From NCBI GenBank assembly GCA_021793275.1, contig JAJYTC010000015.1:1-44957 (forward strand): 44,957 nucleotides of DNA, read 5' to 3'. A model generated the notes under the pieces. It searched no databases and was not told where the DNA came from. It saw only the letters and a program-made list of their open reading frames with translations. Shown here in pieces: positions 1 through 9,290 of this stretch. A program made the position numbers and the translations under genes. How positions within the stretch are numbered: position 1 is the stretch's first letter; each line of letters opens with the position of its first letter. The stretch is from Deltaproteobacteria bacterium (lineage in GTDB: Bacteria > Desulfobacterota > Syntrophobacteria > Syntrophobacterales > Syntrophobacteraceae).

Positions 1-348
1 TTCCTCCTGGTCGGGTCTGCAGCGGTAGGCCATCCCCGGAAAGTTCTGAAAAAATGCCGATGATACAGCTTCCCGCTCGATAGGCAATTTCCCGGCCTCT
101 TCTTTCGCGCCGGCTTTCCCAAGGGTTAGTAAATACATTATCACCGCGGATGCGCAGACAAAAAGAAGGCCGCAGAGGATCAGCCCCGCCGTTAATGCGG
201 TCCTTGAGCTGCCGAGAATATAATTCGCCGCAAGGCCGGAAAAAATGATCCACAGCCCGCCTGCGGCTGCATAAATCAGCGCGCCTTTAGTCCCTCCGAA
301 AAGGGATGATTCTTTCTGTGTGCCCGGGTTCGTTTTCAATAGCAGCAA
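1..348 (-). CDS. PAS-domain membrane sensor protein, N-terminal part (runs off window)
   Basis: Reading the minus strand from about 348 to the window edge gives an open frame of about 116 codons with no stop. It begins with a short polar stretch, then two hydrophobic segments (around WIIFSGLAANYILG and AGLILCGLLFVCASAVIMYLL), then a charged linker and FFQNFPGMAYRCRPD, which is typical of the first strand of a PAS domain. This N-terminal layout is common in PAS-containing sensor histidine kinases and diguanylate cyclases; the output domain is outside the window. No ATG is available in frame after the upstream stop, so the start is probably TTG at 348 or 339. The frame is supported by hydrophobicity and PAS-like sequence, but start and full identity are uncertain. 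Confidence 0.6.
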   Translation of the reverse strand, partial: MLLLKTNPGTQKESSLFGGTKGALIYAAAGGLWIIFSGLAANYILGSSRTALTAGLILCGLLFVCASAVIMYLLTLGKAGAKEEAGKLPIEREAVSSAFFQNFPGMAYRCRPDQEE

Positions 349-929
349 TGACCTTTCGCCTGTGCATCCCCGACCATACGTCGGGTCCTGTTAAGTTGTC
401 TTGTAAGCTTTGCGGGCGGATTTTGCAAGCTTGTCGAAAGTCCCTTCCATATTTACTCTTTCTTGAACTCAAGTAGTGCCTATCCCGTCCGCATTTGAAA
501 ATGACAAGCCTGTTAAGAAAAAAAGCGGAAAATGAGGAGCATGTGGCCGGGAGCAAAAGAACCAAACCTGAATCTTTTCCTGGTCTCAGGACGCCAGGAG
601 AAGTATTGCGGACAATTAGTCTATTCTGTAGCACAATCATTTATTACTGCCAACCTCTATGCCTGCCAACTTCAGTGTATGAGTATGGATTTTGGCGCCA
701 ACGGCGCCCGCGTTCCGATCGCGGGGCGTCTCGTGTGCGGCACAGCCGCCCAGCGATCAGGACCCCGTGGGTGTGCGGAGGGCGCGGCTCCCCGGCGCTT
801 TTGCTCCTTCGAACAATAACCACGGTAGTCGGCAGCCTCACTTTTGCGCGGAGGTTGCTCAAGATCGGATGATGAGATATATTTCCCGTAATTCGATGAA
901 TTTAGCGTCACGAGAAGAGGCCGACCGGC
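349..929. other. Intergenic region, 581 bp
   Basis: No convincing gene is seen on either strand; the short open frames here have no recognisable protein features. The region separates the minus-strand sensor from the plus-strand permease, so promoters for both should lie here. It contains a GC-rich palindromic element at 754-816 (separate entry). The stretch 679-760 is also rich in short GC palindromes, such as GGCGCC-AAC-GGCGCC at 695-709. Confidence 0.5.
754..816 (+). repeat. GC-rich palindromic element, copy A
   Basis: It contains ACCCCGTGGG, then a G-rich arm, then GGCTCCCCGGCGCTTTTGC and CGAACAA. The same ordered blocks occur at 35976-36046 (copy B). The arms can fold into hairpins. It lies about 110 bp upstream of the permease start. 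It could be a dispersed extragenic palindrome or a structured leader; the sequence alone does not decide. Confidence 0.45.
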
Positions 930-2120
930 ATGAAGAAGGCTGATCGCACCAGGCACAAGCTCGATGAAATGGTAGACGGCGTCCGCAGCCAATCCGATCT
1001 CGAACGAAAGTTGCAGAGCCGGCGAAACACTTTAGTCGAAAACCATCCTTATATCGTTGGCTACGCGTTTTTGGCCGTGCTTGCCGCGATACTGGTTCTC
1101 TGTCACCTGACGGTTTTGGTGATATCTTTCCTCTTTCTCTATTTTATTTCCGATTTAATGACCGGTGACATCCACCGCATCGTCCCTTTCCTGCCCAGGG
1201 TCGTGCTCTTCTCCTTACTGTATACGATGGTTGTTCTGGCCATTATACTGCTCTCCTATAAAGTAGTCCCGATGATGCTCAAAAATCTGCCTGAACTCTC
1301 CAATCAACTCCGGGTACAGGTCGTAAAAGATCTCAAAAACACGACGGGAAAATGGGACCTCCCGGCCTATGTAAACGTCGATGAACTGAAAGGCTCGATT
1401 GTAAAGGCTAGCACTGATATTTTGCATTTCCTGGCGACCAGTCTGACGCCTCTCTATAAGGGATTCATTCAGTTTCTCTTCGCTCTGGCAATCAACTTGT
1501 TTTTCTATTTCGAATCGGACAAAGTCGAGCAGGCATTTACACGAAACCCGAACAGCCTTATGACTTTTTTGTTCAAGTTCGCCCAGACGAGATTGAAAAT
1601 ATTCTATGTCTATTTCAGACGAGTCATGGGAGGGCAGGTGATCATTGCCCTCATAAACACCCTTATCTCGCTTGCCGTAATCTTCGGGCTCCATCTGCGT
1701 CACCCGTTTTTAATGGTTTTCGTGGTCTTCTTCTGCGGGCTTTTCCCGGTTGTTGGAAACCTGATGTCAAACAGCGTTCTGACCATCAACGCGTTCGTGG
1801 CGGGCGGAATGTGGGCAACGGTGATCTGCCTCATTATGTTGATCGCCGTTCACAAACTGGAATACTTTCTCAATTCAAAAATAATCGGGGCGATCGTGCA
1901 CCTGCCGATGGCCGTTTCCCTGGGCGCGCTGATCTTTTGCGAAGTCCTGCTGGGAATTCCCGGTCTTATCCTTGCCATGCCGCTTATGCTTTTCGTTCGA
2001 CATGAGCTGGAAAATATCCGGGCGCTTTCTCCCTCTTTTGCCGAAGGCGTCGCCCCTGTGGAATCCCTCGCCAGCGAAGAAGCCAAAAATAAAGCCGAGC
2101 CGATCCGTAAAATTATGTAG
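930..2120 (+). CDS. AI-2E/PerM family membrane permease
   Basis: A 396-residue polytopic membrane protein of the UPF0118 (AI-2E transporter-like, PerM) family. It has several hydrophobic helices: two near residues 45-80, one near 90-110, and a cluster from about 225 to 345, separated by a long soluble segment at about 110-170. The C-terminal half carries the family-typical run of helices around GLFPVVGNLMSNSVLTINAF and the Pro/Gly-rich LGIPGLILAMPLMLF. Family members include exporters of signalling molecules and Na+/H+ antiporters, so the substrate cannot be assigned. The charged tail (residues 360-396) is cytoplasmic. Its stop overlaps the end of the convergent siroheme-protein gene by 8 bp. 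Confidence 0.8.
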   Translation: MKKADRTRHKLDEMVDGVRSQSDLERKLQSRRNTLVENHPYIVGYAFLAVLAAILVLCHLTVLVISFLFLYFISDLMTGDIHRIVPFLPRVVLFSLLYTMVVLAIILLSYKVVPMMLKNLPELSNQLRVQVVKDLKNTTGKWDLPAYVNVDELKGSIVKASTDILHFLATSLTPLYKGFIQFLFALAINLFFYFESDKVEQAFTRNPNSLMTFLFKFAQTRLKIFYVYFRRVMGGQVIIALINTLISLAVIFGLHLRHPFLMVFVVFFCGLFPVVGNLMSNSVLTINAFVAGGMWATVICLIMLIAVHKLEYFLNSKIIGAIVHLPMAVSLGALIFCEVLLGIPGLILAMPLMLFVRHELENIRALSPSFAEGVAPVESLASEEAKNKAEPIRKIM

Positions 2121-2922
2121 GCTCCGGGAGTGCCGAACTTCTTACCTGATCGTATCCGATTCTGTTGAGGATTGCCCCCAGCCGCTCCCCCCCTATGTTG
2201 TGGGCGAAATAAATGTCGAGGCAGCGTTGGACTATCTCCTGCGCCTCATCTTTAGAGTAAATCCCTTCCATCTCTTTTCCCAGTTGAGGGTGGCGGCCAA
2301 GTTTGCCGCCCGCCAAAATGCGCCAGCCCTTTTCGGCCTCTTCAATCGCCCCCGAAGGGCATGTGTCGATACATTTCCCGCACATTACGCACTTGCTCGC
2401 ATCGATTATCGCAACTGCCGCTCCCGCTCCAACATGGATGGCGTCTTCGGCGCACGCTGGCAAACAAGTGGAGCATCCGGTGCAGCAGGTATCGACCACC
2501 CTCGGACGCACCGCCCCTATGATGCCTATATCGGCAATCTGAGGACGCGAACACGCATTCGGGCAGTCGGAAAAACAAATCCGCAGTTCGTGATGAATCT
2601 TTAGTTCGCCGCTTGTCCGCCCTTTTAGAAAGCCGGCGATATCACGGCTCAAGAGCATTTTTTCCAAATCTCCTGCAAGCTCTTCGCTTCCGTTGGCACG
2701 GTTTGGACAGCCGCTTGAACCAAAACAGGTCTCTATTTGGAACCCTTTGGAATCACTTTGTTTTCCGGACAAAAACTTCTGTCTGCAATCAATGACATGC
2801 TTTAGTAAAACTTGGTCGGAGCCTTGCCTCGCAGCCTCTTTTTCCACCTCGAGCCGCGCTCTTCGCCTGACGAAGAACGGCACCTTGTTAACCACTTCTT
2901 CCGCTTCCCTGGTCCAGATCAT
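2113..2922 (-). CDS. Siroheme/4Fe-4S sulfite reductase-like protein with ferredoxin domains
   Basis: A 269-residue cytoplasmic redox protein. Residues 1-35 (WTREAEEVVNKVPFFVRRRA) resemble the PCP_red/light-independent protochlorophyllide reductase C-terminal helical module. Next comes a siroheme-[4Fe-4S] half-module with CFGSSGC (C-x5-C) and CFSDCPNAC (C-x3-C), the paired motif that ligates the cluster bridged to siroheme in sulfite/nitrite reductases. Two ferredoxin motifs follow, CCTGCSTCLPAC and CVMCGKCIDTCPSGAI. The size and order resemble AsrC-like or small 4Fe-4S proteins of sulfate reducers and syntrophs, and it lacks the full two-repeat core of assimilatory sulfite reductase. No partner redox gene is adjacent, so its electron donor and substrate are unknown. 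Start ATG at 2922. Confidence 0.8.
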   Translation of the reverse strand: MIWTREAEEVVNKVPFFVRRRARLEVEKEAARQGSDQVLLKHVIDCRQKFLSGKQSDSKGFQIETCFGSSGCPNRANGSEELAGDLEKMLLSRDIAGFLKGRTSGELKIHHELRICFSDCPNACSRPQIADIGIIGAVRPRVVDTCCTGCSTCLPACAEDAIHVGAGAAVAIIDASKCVMCGKCIDTCPSGAIEEAEKGWRILAGGKLGRHPQLGKEMEGIYSKDEAQEIVQRCLDIYFAHNIGGERLGAILNRIGYDQVRSSALPEPT

Positions 2923-2943
2923 TTATGTGCCTCATTAAATCAC

Positions 2944-2974
2944 AAAAAAAAATTTCCCTGTTTCAGGAAATTTT
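2944..2974 (-). promoter_or_regulatory. AT-rich hairpin with U-run in the siroheme-protein leader
   Basis: AAAATTTCC (2949-2957) and GGAAATTTT (2966-2974) form a 9-bp stem around an 8-nt loop. Read on the minus strand, the stem runs into a block of nine T (2944-2952 on the plus strand is all A). This is terminator- or attenuator-shaped and lies about 22 bp upstream of the siroheme-protein ATG. The stem is A/T-rich and therefore weak; it could instead be an operator. Confidence 0.35.
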
Positions 2975-3128
2975 ACACTTCGCCTGTGGTTTTGACCATT
3001 GATTTGAGTCAAGATCGTAGGAAAAATAACATTATCAGGGAATTTTCCCCGCTGGTCTTTGCTGGACGGCCGTCTCCTCCATATTTCAAGCCTTGGTCTG
3101 GTTCATTTCCGCTGGAAGGGGTATTCTA

Positions 3129-4322
3129 ATGAAAAAAGCGCTCAGGGAACTTGCTGCGGCCATTAACAGGGTGGATCCGTCCGCCGCTTTTGCTTTCAAA
3201 CTGTGGGACGGAGAAGTCATAGGATACGGCTCCAGCCCGAAGACAACCTTGACCATCAAGTCGCCAACGGTTTCCGAAAAGCTGTTCGGCGAAGGATTTA
3301 TGGGTTTCGGGGAAGCATACGTCGCGGGTGATCTGGAGGTGGGCGGCGACCTTCAGGAACTCTTGAGGTTGGGATTGAGCGTAGGGTTTGATGGAAAGGC
3401 TTCGCTCCGGGAGAAAATTCGGCTCCTGCCTTTCTACCTGAAAACAACCGCAACGGTGCGACAGTCACGGAAAAACATCGCTCATCATTACGATCTGACG
3501 CCGGAATTCTACTCTCTTTTCCTCGATGAGTCTCTCACGTACTCCTGCGGTTATTTCAACAGCGAAAATGATTCCCTCGATCTGGCGCAGCGGCAAAAGT
3601 ACGATTTGATCGCTCGCAAACTTATGCTGGGGCCCGAGGATACAACCGTCGATATCGGGTGCGGCTGGGGCGCCATGCTGCTGCGAACTGCCCGGGAATA
3701 CTGCGCAAGCGGAGTCGGAATTACGCTTTCAAACAACCAATACGACTATGTGCGCCGGAAAATAGAAGAACTTGGCCTGGGGAAGCAAATCGAGGTAAAG
3801 CTGCTCGACTACAGGCAGCTTGAGGGCAAGTTCGATAAATTCGTGTCGATAGGGATGTTCGAACACGTCGGGAAAAGGTTCATTCCTGCATTCATGAGGC
3901 AGGCCGCCAGGCTTCTTAAGAAAGGAGGGACCGGTTTGCTGCACACGATCGCAAAGGAAGTCGAGTCACCGACCGACCCTTGGACCAGGCGCTATATTTT
4001 CCCCGGCGGCTACATTCCCGGTTTGCCGGAGACTCTCCGCGAAATGGGGCGGGCGGGGCTGTGCGTGCTGGACGTCGAGGGGCTGCGGCCTCACTACGGC
4101 AGGACGCTCGACTGCTGGATATCCAACTTCGAAAACAATGTCGGCAGAATACGGGAAATGTTCGGCGAGAGGTTCGTGCGCATATGGCGGCTGTATCTCA
4201 ACTCCTCGTCGGCGGGATTCAAATACGGGGGCACCCGCGTCTACCAGATACTTTTTTCCAAAGGGCTGAACAACGATTTGCCGGCGACCCGCGGGTATAT
4301 GTATGTTCCGAACGGGCTTTGA
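3129..4322 (+). CDS. cfa: Cyclopropane-fatty-acyl-phospholipid synthase
   Basis: Transfers the methylene group from S-adenosylmethionine to cis double bonds of membrane phospholipid acyl chains. The product has 397 residues. It carries the N-terminal lipid-associated region, HHYDLTPEFYSLFLDESLTY (the CFA signature), the SAM-binding loop VDIGCGWGAMLLRTA near residue 175, SIGMFEHVG, and the C-terminal HYGRTLDCWISNFENN block. The start at 3129 is chosen because GGAAGGGG lies about 8 nt upstream; a longer in-frame start at 3093 has no such site. It is transcribed alone, between the siroheme gene (divergent) and mtnA (convergent). Close relatives include unsaturated-phospholipid methyltransferases, but the overall match favours CFA synthase. 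Confidence 0.92.
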   Translation: MKKALRELAAAINRVDPSAAFAFKLWDGEVIGYGSSPKTTLTIKSPTVSEKLFGEGFMGFGEAYVAGDLEVGGDLQELLRLGLSVGFDGKASLREKIRLLPFYLKTTATVRQSRKNIAHHYDLTPEFYSLFLDESLTYSCGYFNSENDSLDLAQRQKYDLIARKLMLGPEDTTVDIGCGWGAMLLRTAREYCASGVGITLSNNQYDYVRRKIEELGLGKQIEVKLLDYRQLEGKFDKFVSIGMFEHVGKRFIPAFMRQAARLLKKGGTGLLHTIAKEVESPTDPWTRRYIFPGGYIPGLPETLREMGRAGLCVLDVEGLRPHYGRTLDCWISNFENNVGRIREMFGERFVRIWRLYLNSSSAGFKYGGTRVYQILFSKGLNNDLPATRGYMYVPNGL

Positions 4323-4347
4323 AAGGTCCTTGACTTCTCTAAATCTC

Positions 4348-5397
4348 TCAGGCCTGCAAAGCCCCTCGTATCGTTTTGGCAAACGGTTTTCTCAATACGC
4401 CCACCTCGGTGATTATGCCCGAAATATACTTGTTAGGAGTTACGTCGAACGCCGGGTTGAGAGCGCTCACGCCCTGCGGTGCTATTCTTTTTCCGTTCAG
4501 GTGTGTGACCTCGCTCGGGTCTCTTTGCTCGATCGGGATTCCTGTGCCGTCCTGGAGCCCCTGGTCAATGGTCGAACGCGGTGCGGCGATGTAGAAAGGG
4601 ATGGAGTGGGTCCACGCGAGCACCGCGACCATGTAGGTGCCGATCTTGTTTGCCGTATCTCCGTTGGCGGCGATTCTGTCCGCGCCGACTATGACAACGT
4701 CGATCATACCCCGGCTCATCAGGCTGCCTGCCGCATTGTCGGTAATCAACGTAACCGGTATTCCGGCCCGCATCAACTCGAAGACCGTGAGTCGGGCGCC
4801 CTGCAGGAAGGGCCTTGTCTCGCAGGAATACACGCTGATGGTCGGGTCGGCCTCGAAGGCCGCCCTGATAACCCCGACCGCCGTTCCATAGTCCGCGGTC
4901 GCAAGCGCTCCTGCGTTGCAATAGGTGAGAATTCTGGCGCCTTTGGGCACAACTTCCCGGCCCCACTTGCCCATCTGCAGATTTACGGCGACGTCTTCTT
5001 TCAAAATGGCGTTGGCCTCAGCCAGGATGAATTTCTGGAGTTGAGCGATCTTCGCCCCTGGATTTTCCACGACGATGGAGTAGAGTCTTTCGACCGCCCA
5101 GCCAAGATTTGCTCCCGTCGGGCGTGCGTTTTTCACCTTAGTGCACAGCCTGGAGAATTTTCGCCGGAAGTCTTTTGGATCTTCGGTTCGAATCGATCTG
5201 GCTCCCAGGGCCAGGGCAAGCGCTCCGGCCACTCCCACAGCGGGGGCGCCGCGAATGGCCATCGTCTTTATAGCGTTTATCACCTGTTCCGGCGTGGAGC
5301 AGTAAAGGAATTTCTCCCGGTGAGGCAGCACTCTCTGATCGAGTATCGCCACTGCATCACCATCCCATTTAATCGGCGGAAGCCATTGGTCCGGCAT
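4348..5397 (-). CDS. mtnA: Methylthioribose-1-phosphate isomerase
   Basis: Converts 5-methylthioribose-1-phosphate to 5-methylthioribulose-1-phosphate in methionine salvage. The product has 349 residues. It contains TMAIRGAPAVGVAGA near residue 45, SVYSCETRPFLQGAR with the expected catalytic Cys, and DVVIVGADRIAANGDTANKIGTY with the catalytic Asp. These are hallmarks of the eIF2B-alpha-like MtnA family. The ATG at 5397 is preceded by GGAG at a good distance. It lies 19 bp downstream of gatB on the same strand, so the two are probably co-transcribed. No other methionine-salvage gene is nearby. Some homologues act on ribose-1,5-bisphosphate or 5-deoxyribose-1-phosphate, but the motifs fit MtnA. 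Confidence 0.93.
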   Translation of the reverse strand: MPDQWLPPIKWDGDAVAILDQRVLPHREKFLYCSTPEQVINAIKTMAIRGAPAVGVAGALALALGARSIRTEDPKDFRRKFSRLCTKVKNARPTGANLGWAVERLYSIVVENPGAKIAQLQKFILAEANAILKEDVAVNLQMGKWGREVVPKGARILTYCNAGALATADYGTAVGVIRAAFEADPTISVYSCETRPFLQGARLTVFELMRAGIPVTLITDNAAGSLMSRGMIDVVIVGADRIAANGDTANKIGTYMVAVLAWTHSIPFYIAAPRSTIDQGLQDGTGIPIEQRDPSEVTHLNGKRIAPQGVSALNPAFDVTPNKYISGIITEVGVLRKPFAKTIRGALQA

Positions 5398-5416
5398 CGA
5401 GGTCTCCTGAAAGAAT

Positions 5417-6847
5417 CTATCGGTTGAGTTTTGCCCTGAGTATTTCATTGACGATCTGCGGGTTCGCCTTTCCCTTGGTCTTCCTCATGACCTGGCCGAC
5501 GAAAAACCCGAAGAGCTTGTCCTTGCCGGCCCGGAACTGGGAAACTTCCTTGGGGTTCTCCGAAAGCACCAGATCGACAGCAGACTCGATTTCGGCCTGG
5601 TCGCTTACCTGCAAAAGCCCCTTTTCGTCTACGATGCTTTGAGCCGATCTGCCGCTCGAAAACATCTCATCGAAAACAGCCTTTGCTATCTTGCCGCTGA
5701 TCACCCCGGAATCGAGCATGCGCACAAGCTCTGCGAGGTTTTGCGGCGATACCGGGCAATCTTCGATTTCCCGGTCGTTGCGGTTGAGTTCGCGCATAAG
5801 CTCGGACATTATCCAGTTGCTGAGCGGTTTCGGGCGGGCGAATTGTTTGGCCGCGGCTTCGAAATAAGCCGCAAGCGACTTCGATGAGGTCAATACCTGT
5901 GCGTCGTAGAGCGGCAGTTCGTATTCCCGAACAAACCGCTCCCTCTTGGCTTCCGGAAGCTCGGGCAGGCTGGAGCTGACTTCTCGGACCCACTGTTCGT
6001 CCACTTCCACAGGCACCAGGTCGGGGTCGGGAAAGTAGCGATAGTCGTTGGCTTCCTCCTTGCCGCGCATGCTGACGGTAACATTGCGCCCCGCGTCCCA
6101 AAGCCTCGTTTCCTGGACGATCGTCTCGCCGCGCTCCAGCATGACTTTTTGTCTTCTTATTTCGAACTCGAGGGCTTTCTGAACGTTTTTAAACGAATTC
6201 ATGTTCTTGAGTTCGACCTTGGTTCCAAGGCCGCTCGTTGCGGCGGGCCGAAGGGATATGTTTGCATCGCACCTCATGCTCCCTTCCTCCATGTTGCCGT
6301 CGCAGATATCGAGGTAGCGCAATACCTCGCGAAGCGCCCTTAAGTATGAGGCCGCTTCCTCAGGTGTGGCTATGTCGGGTTCGCTCACGATCTCTATCAG
6401 CGGCACGCCCGTTCTGTTGAAATCGACGTAGCTCAGAGGTTGGTATTCATCGTGGACCAGTTTGCCGGCATCTTCCTCCATGTGTATGCGGTGAATCCTG
6501 ATCCGCTTGGAACCGCCGGCCCCCTCGATTTCCATCCATCCGTCGACCGCCAGCGGAAGTTCGTATTGCGAAATCTGGTAGCCTTTGGGAAGATCGGGGT
6601 AAAAATAGTTCTTTCGAGCAAAGCGGGCGACTTTGGCGATCGTGCAGTGGGTGGCGAGAGCCATCCTCATGGCGTATTCCACCACTTTGCGGTTGAGCAC
6701 CGGGAGCACGCCGGGCATGCCAAGACAAACCGGGCAGGTATGCGTGTTGGGGCTGCCGCCGAATTTCGTCGAACACCCGCAGAAAATCTTGCTTTCCGTC
6801 TTTAGCTGGGCGTGAATTTCGAGTCCTATTACGGGTTCATATTCCAT
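5417..6847 (-). CDS. gatB: Aspartyl/glutamyl-tRNA(Asn/Gln) amidotransferase subunit B
   Basis: Subunit B of the GatCAB complex, which converts Glu-tRNA(Gln) and Asp-tRNA(Asn) to the amidated forms. The product has 476 residues. It starts with [20 protein letters not shown], followed by CGCSTKFGG and CPVCLG (zinc-site cysteines), [16 protein letters not shown], and the HMEEDAGK motif of the kinase-like cradle domain. The C-terminal YqeY-like helical domain ends in [18 protein letters not shown]. The ATG at 6847 matches the usual family start; a longer frame reaching 6982 adds a non-conserved extension. gatA and gatC are not adjacent, and it is followed by mtnA. Confidence 0.96.
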   Translation of the reverse strand: MEYEPVIGLEIHAQLKTESKIFCGCSTKFGGSPNTHTCPVCLGMPGVLPVLNRKVVEYAMRMALATHCTIAKVARFARKNYFYPDLPKGYQISQYELPLAVDGWMEIEGAGGSKRIRIHRIHMEEDAGKLVHDEYQPLSYVDFNRTGVPLIEIVSEPDIATPEEAASYLRALREVLRYLDICDGNMEEGSMRCDANISLRPAATSGLGTKVELKNMNSFKNVQKALEFEIRRQKVMLERGETIVQETRLWDAGRNVTVSMRGKEEANDYRYFPDPDLVPVEVDEQWVREVSSSLPELPEAKRERFVREYELPLYDAQVLTSSKSLAAYFEAAAKQFARPKPLSNWIMSELMRELNRNDREIEDCPVSPQNLAELVRMLDSGVISGKIAKAVFDEMFSSGRSAQSIVDEKGLLQVSDQAEIESAVDLVLSENPKEVSQFRAGKDKLFGFFVGQVMRKTKGKANPQIVNEILRAKLNR

Positions 6848-7137
6848 GAGCCGCGCGGTTCCTTTCGAGGATTTGCTGATTATTATATTCGGGCTGTTTA
6901 TAAGCCGGGATAAAGCATGTTGGCAAGCAACAATTCGGGTCGAGGGGCGGATAAACGTGTTTGACATTGTGAGAATTTGCATTTAGGAATAGCTGGTTAG
7001 CTCTTAAGATGTGTCAGGCTGAGGGCCGTTGGGTTGAAGGCCGAAGAGCTTGAGAATTTAGGCCTCCCTTTTTAGCTCAAACCCCTGGCAAGGCCGATTG
7101 CCGTTGATGAATTCGTTATGCTTTTGTGAGGAGAGAA
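6848..7137. promoter_or_regulatory. Divergent promoter region between gatB and sucC
   Basis: This 290-bp region should hold promoters for gatB (minus) and sucCD (plus). A perfect TTGACA at 6961-6966 on the plus strand is a candidate -35 box, but the -10 17 nt later (TAGGAA) is poor. I could not place a confident promoter for gatB. Confidence 0.3.
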
Positions 7138-8304
7138 ATGAAAATTCACGAATTTCAGGCTAAAGAACTGTTCCGCAAGTACGGGGTTGCGGTTCCGAGG
7201 GGAGGAGCGGCCTTCAGTGTCGAGGAAGCAGGGCGGCTCGCGGCGGAGCTGGGGACTTTCCCTGTGGTGATAAAAGCTCAGATACACGCCGGGGGAAGAG
7301 GGAAGGGCGGCGGCGTGAAGCTCGCCGCAACCGCAGAGGAAGTTAGACAATTCGCCTCCTCCATTCTGGGGATGACCCTCGTAACTCACCAGACCGGTCC
7401 CGACGGCAGGCTGGTAAAAAAACTCCTCATAGAAGAGGGCCTTCCGATCGAAAAAGAGCTCTATCTGAGCGTGCTCCCCGACAGGGGCGCCGCCAAGATC
7501 GTCTTCATGGCCAGCGAGGCCGGCGGCATGGACATCGAAGAGGTAGCAGCCAAAACGCCTGAAAAGATCATCAAAGTTTACATAGACCCGCTGATTGGCA
7601 TGAAGGGATATCATGCAAACGAACTGGCTTTCGGGTTGAACCTTGCGGGCGACCAGGCAAAGCAGTTTACGGCCATGGCCTTGAAGCTCTACAGGCTCTG
7701 CGTGGATTACGACTGTTCTCTGGTCGAGATAAATCCCCTGGTGCTGACCAAAGACGGCAACCTGATAGCCCTCGACGCCAAGATCAATTTCGACGACAAC
7801 GCTCTCTATCGTCATAAAGACATCCTGGAATACAGGGACCTTGACGAAGAAGACCCCTTCGAGGTTGAGGCATCCAAGTACGAGTTGAACTATATAAGAA
7901 TGCCGGGAGGCAATATAGGCAACATGGTGAACGGCGCCGGTCTGGCCATGGCCACGATGGACATCATTCACCAGGCGGGCGCGGAACCCGCCAACTTCCT
8001 CGACGTTGGCGGAGGCGCCAGCGCCGAACAGGTGGAACACGGGTTTCGCATCATCCTGGCGGATCCTTGCGTCAAGGGAGTGCTCATAAACATTTTCGGC
8101 GGCATCCTGCGGTGTGACAGGCTGGCCAGCGGTGTGGTCGAAGCGGCTAACAAAGTCGGGATCAAGGTGCCTGTAGTCATTCGGATGGAAGGGACCAATG
8201 TTGAAGAGGGGCGTAGAATCCTCGATGAGTCCGGTCTCAATCTTATAACGGCAAAAGATGTTTCAGACGCCGCCCAAAAGATTGCAGCGATTGTGAAGGC
8301 ATAG
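7138..8304 (+). CDS. sucC: Succinyl-CoA synthetase (ADP-forming) beta subunit
   Basis: The ATP-grasp beta subunit of succinyl-CoA synthetase, which interconverts succinyl-CoA + ADP + Pi and succinate + CoA + ATP. The product has 388 residues, the normal family length. It begins [22 protein letters not shown] and carries the ATP-grasp segment [17 protein letters not shown] near residue 50. It also has [20 protein letters not shown] and the C-terminal ligase domain with [13 protein letters not shown]. The ATG at 7138 has GAGGAGAG just upstream. sucD follows after 9 bp, giving the usual alpha2beta2 pair. In a syntroph or sulfate reducer this enzyme can serve propionate or succinate metabolism as well as the TCA cycle. 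Confidence 0.97.
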   Translation: MKIHEFQAKELFRKYGVAVPRGGAAFSVEEAGRLAAELGTFPVVIKAQIHAGGRGKGGGVKLAATAEEVRQFASSILGMTLVTHQTGPDGRLVKKLLIEEGLPIEKELYLSVLPDRGAAKIVFMASEAGGMDIEEVAAKTPEKIIKVYIDPLIGMKGYHANELAFGLNLAGDQAKQFTAMALKLYRLCVDYDCSLVEINPLVLTKDGNLIALDAKINFDDNALYRHKDILEYRDLDEEDPFEVEASKYELNYIRMPGGNIGNMVNGAGLAMATMDIIHQAGAEPANFLDVGGGASAEQVEHGFRIILADPCVKGVLINIFGGILRCDRLASGVVEAANKVGIKVPVVIRMEGTNVEEGRRILDESGLNLITAKDVSDAAQKIAAIVKA

Positions 8305-8313
8305 GAGGGAATG

Positions 8314-9210
8314 ATGAGCATTTGGGTGGATCGAAACACGAGACTTTTGGTCCAGGGAATCACCGGCCGCGAAGGCCGGTTTCATACGGTCAACTGCAAG
8401 AACTACGGCACCAATGTCGTGGCCGGGGTAACCCCCGGTAAAGGCGGTCAGGACGTCGAAGGAATCCCGGTCTTCGACACCGTGGCAGGGGCAGTAAGGG
8501 AAACGGGCGCCAATGTGGCGATGGTGTTTGTGCCGCCTGCTTTTTGCGCCGACGCCATACTCGAGTCGATTGACGCCGGATTGCCGTTGATCGTGGCAAT
8601 TACCGAAGGCATTCCGGTTATGGACATGCTGAAGGTCAAAAACTACCTCAAAAAGAGCGGCAGCAGGCTGATCGGGCCCAACTGCCCGGGCATCATAACG
8701 CCGGGCCAGTGCAAGATCGGCATTCAGCCGGGCCACATCCACTCACCGGGCCACGTCGGTATCGTATCCAGATCGGGCACTTTGACCTACGAGGCCGTTC
8801 ACCAGATCCAACGGTTTGGAATGGGGCAGAGCACCGTGGTTGGTATCGGGGGAGACCCGGTGAACGGCACGAGCTTTATCGACTGCCTGTCGGCATTTCA
8901 GGCCGACCCCGAGACCCTCGCCATCATAATGGTGGGCGAAATCGGAGGCTCGGCCGAAGAGGAAGCCGCTGAATTTGTCAGTCAGCACGTCACAAAGCCG
9001 GTAGTGGGGTTCATAGCGGGCCTGACCGCCCCTCCGGGACGGCGCATGGGCCATGCGGGCGCAATCATCAGCGGTTCGAGCGGAACGGCTGGAGGTAAAA
9101 TAGCCGCTATGCGCCAGGCCGGCATAACGGTTGTGGAAAACCTGGGTGAGATGGGCGCCATAGCAAAAGATGCTTTCGCCTCGGCGCTTTCGGGTGTTGT
9201 GGAAAAATGA
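8314..9210 (+). CDS. sucD: Succinyl-CoA synthetase (ADP-forming) alpha subunit
   Basis: The CoA-binding and phosphohistidine-bearing alpha subunit, 298 residues. The N-terminal CoA-binding Rossmann domain has [13 protein letters not shown] and [14 protein letters not shown]. The ligase domain has [43 protein letters not shown], and [13 protein letters not shown]. The His in that last motif, at about residue 247, is the phosphorylated residue. Two tandem ATG codons exist at 8311 and 8314; the second is preferred because AGGAGG at 8303-8308 is too close to the first. It is co-transcribed with sucC. Confidence 0.97.
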   Translation: MSIWVDRNTRLLVQGITGREGRFHTVNCKNYGTNVVAGVTPGKGGQDVEGIPVFDTVAGAVRETGANVAMVFVPPAFCADAILESIDAGLPLIVAITEGIPVMDMLKVKNYLKKSGSRLIGPNCPGIITPGQCKIGIQPGHIHSPGHVGIVSRSGTLTYEAVHQIQRFGMGQSTVVGIGGDPVNGTSFIDCLSAFQADPETLAIIMVGEIGGSAEEEAAEFVSQHVTKPVVGFIAGLTAPPGRRMGHAGAIISGSSGTAGGKIAAMRQAGITVVENLGEMGAIAKDAFASALSGVVEK

Positions 9211-9235
9211 ACCGGAGCGCTCTCTAAATTATTGT

Positions 9236-9263
9236 CCATCCCCGTCCGCATGGACGGGGATGG
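9236..9263. terminator. Perfect 12-bp inverted repeat between convergent genes
   Basis: CCATCCCCGTCC at 9236-9247 and GGACGGGGATGG at 9252-9263 pair perfectly around a 4-nt loop (GCAT). It sits 25 bp after the sucD stop and 27 bp before the end of the convergent lipoprotein gene. Neither side has a clear T-run, so it may act as a bidirectional or Rho-assisted terminator, or as a transcript-stabilising hairpin. Confidence 0.6.
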
Positions 9264-9290
9264 GTTCAAACTGCAAGTCTGTCCGGCGGC

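Noticed and set aside
495-872. Plus-strand open frames between the sensor and the permease
   Set aside because: Several overlapping frames are open only because the region is GC-rich and palindromic. None has a ribosome site with protein-like sequence.
5667-6101. Minus-strand frame inside gatB in another register
   Set aside because: It lies wholly within gatB on the same strand in a different frame and shows only Arg/Ala-rich composition.
7072-8040. Long minus-strand open frame opposite sucC
   Set aside because: It is a shadow of sucC, whose plus-strand product is a full-length recognisable family member.
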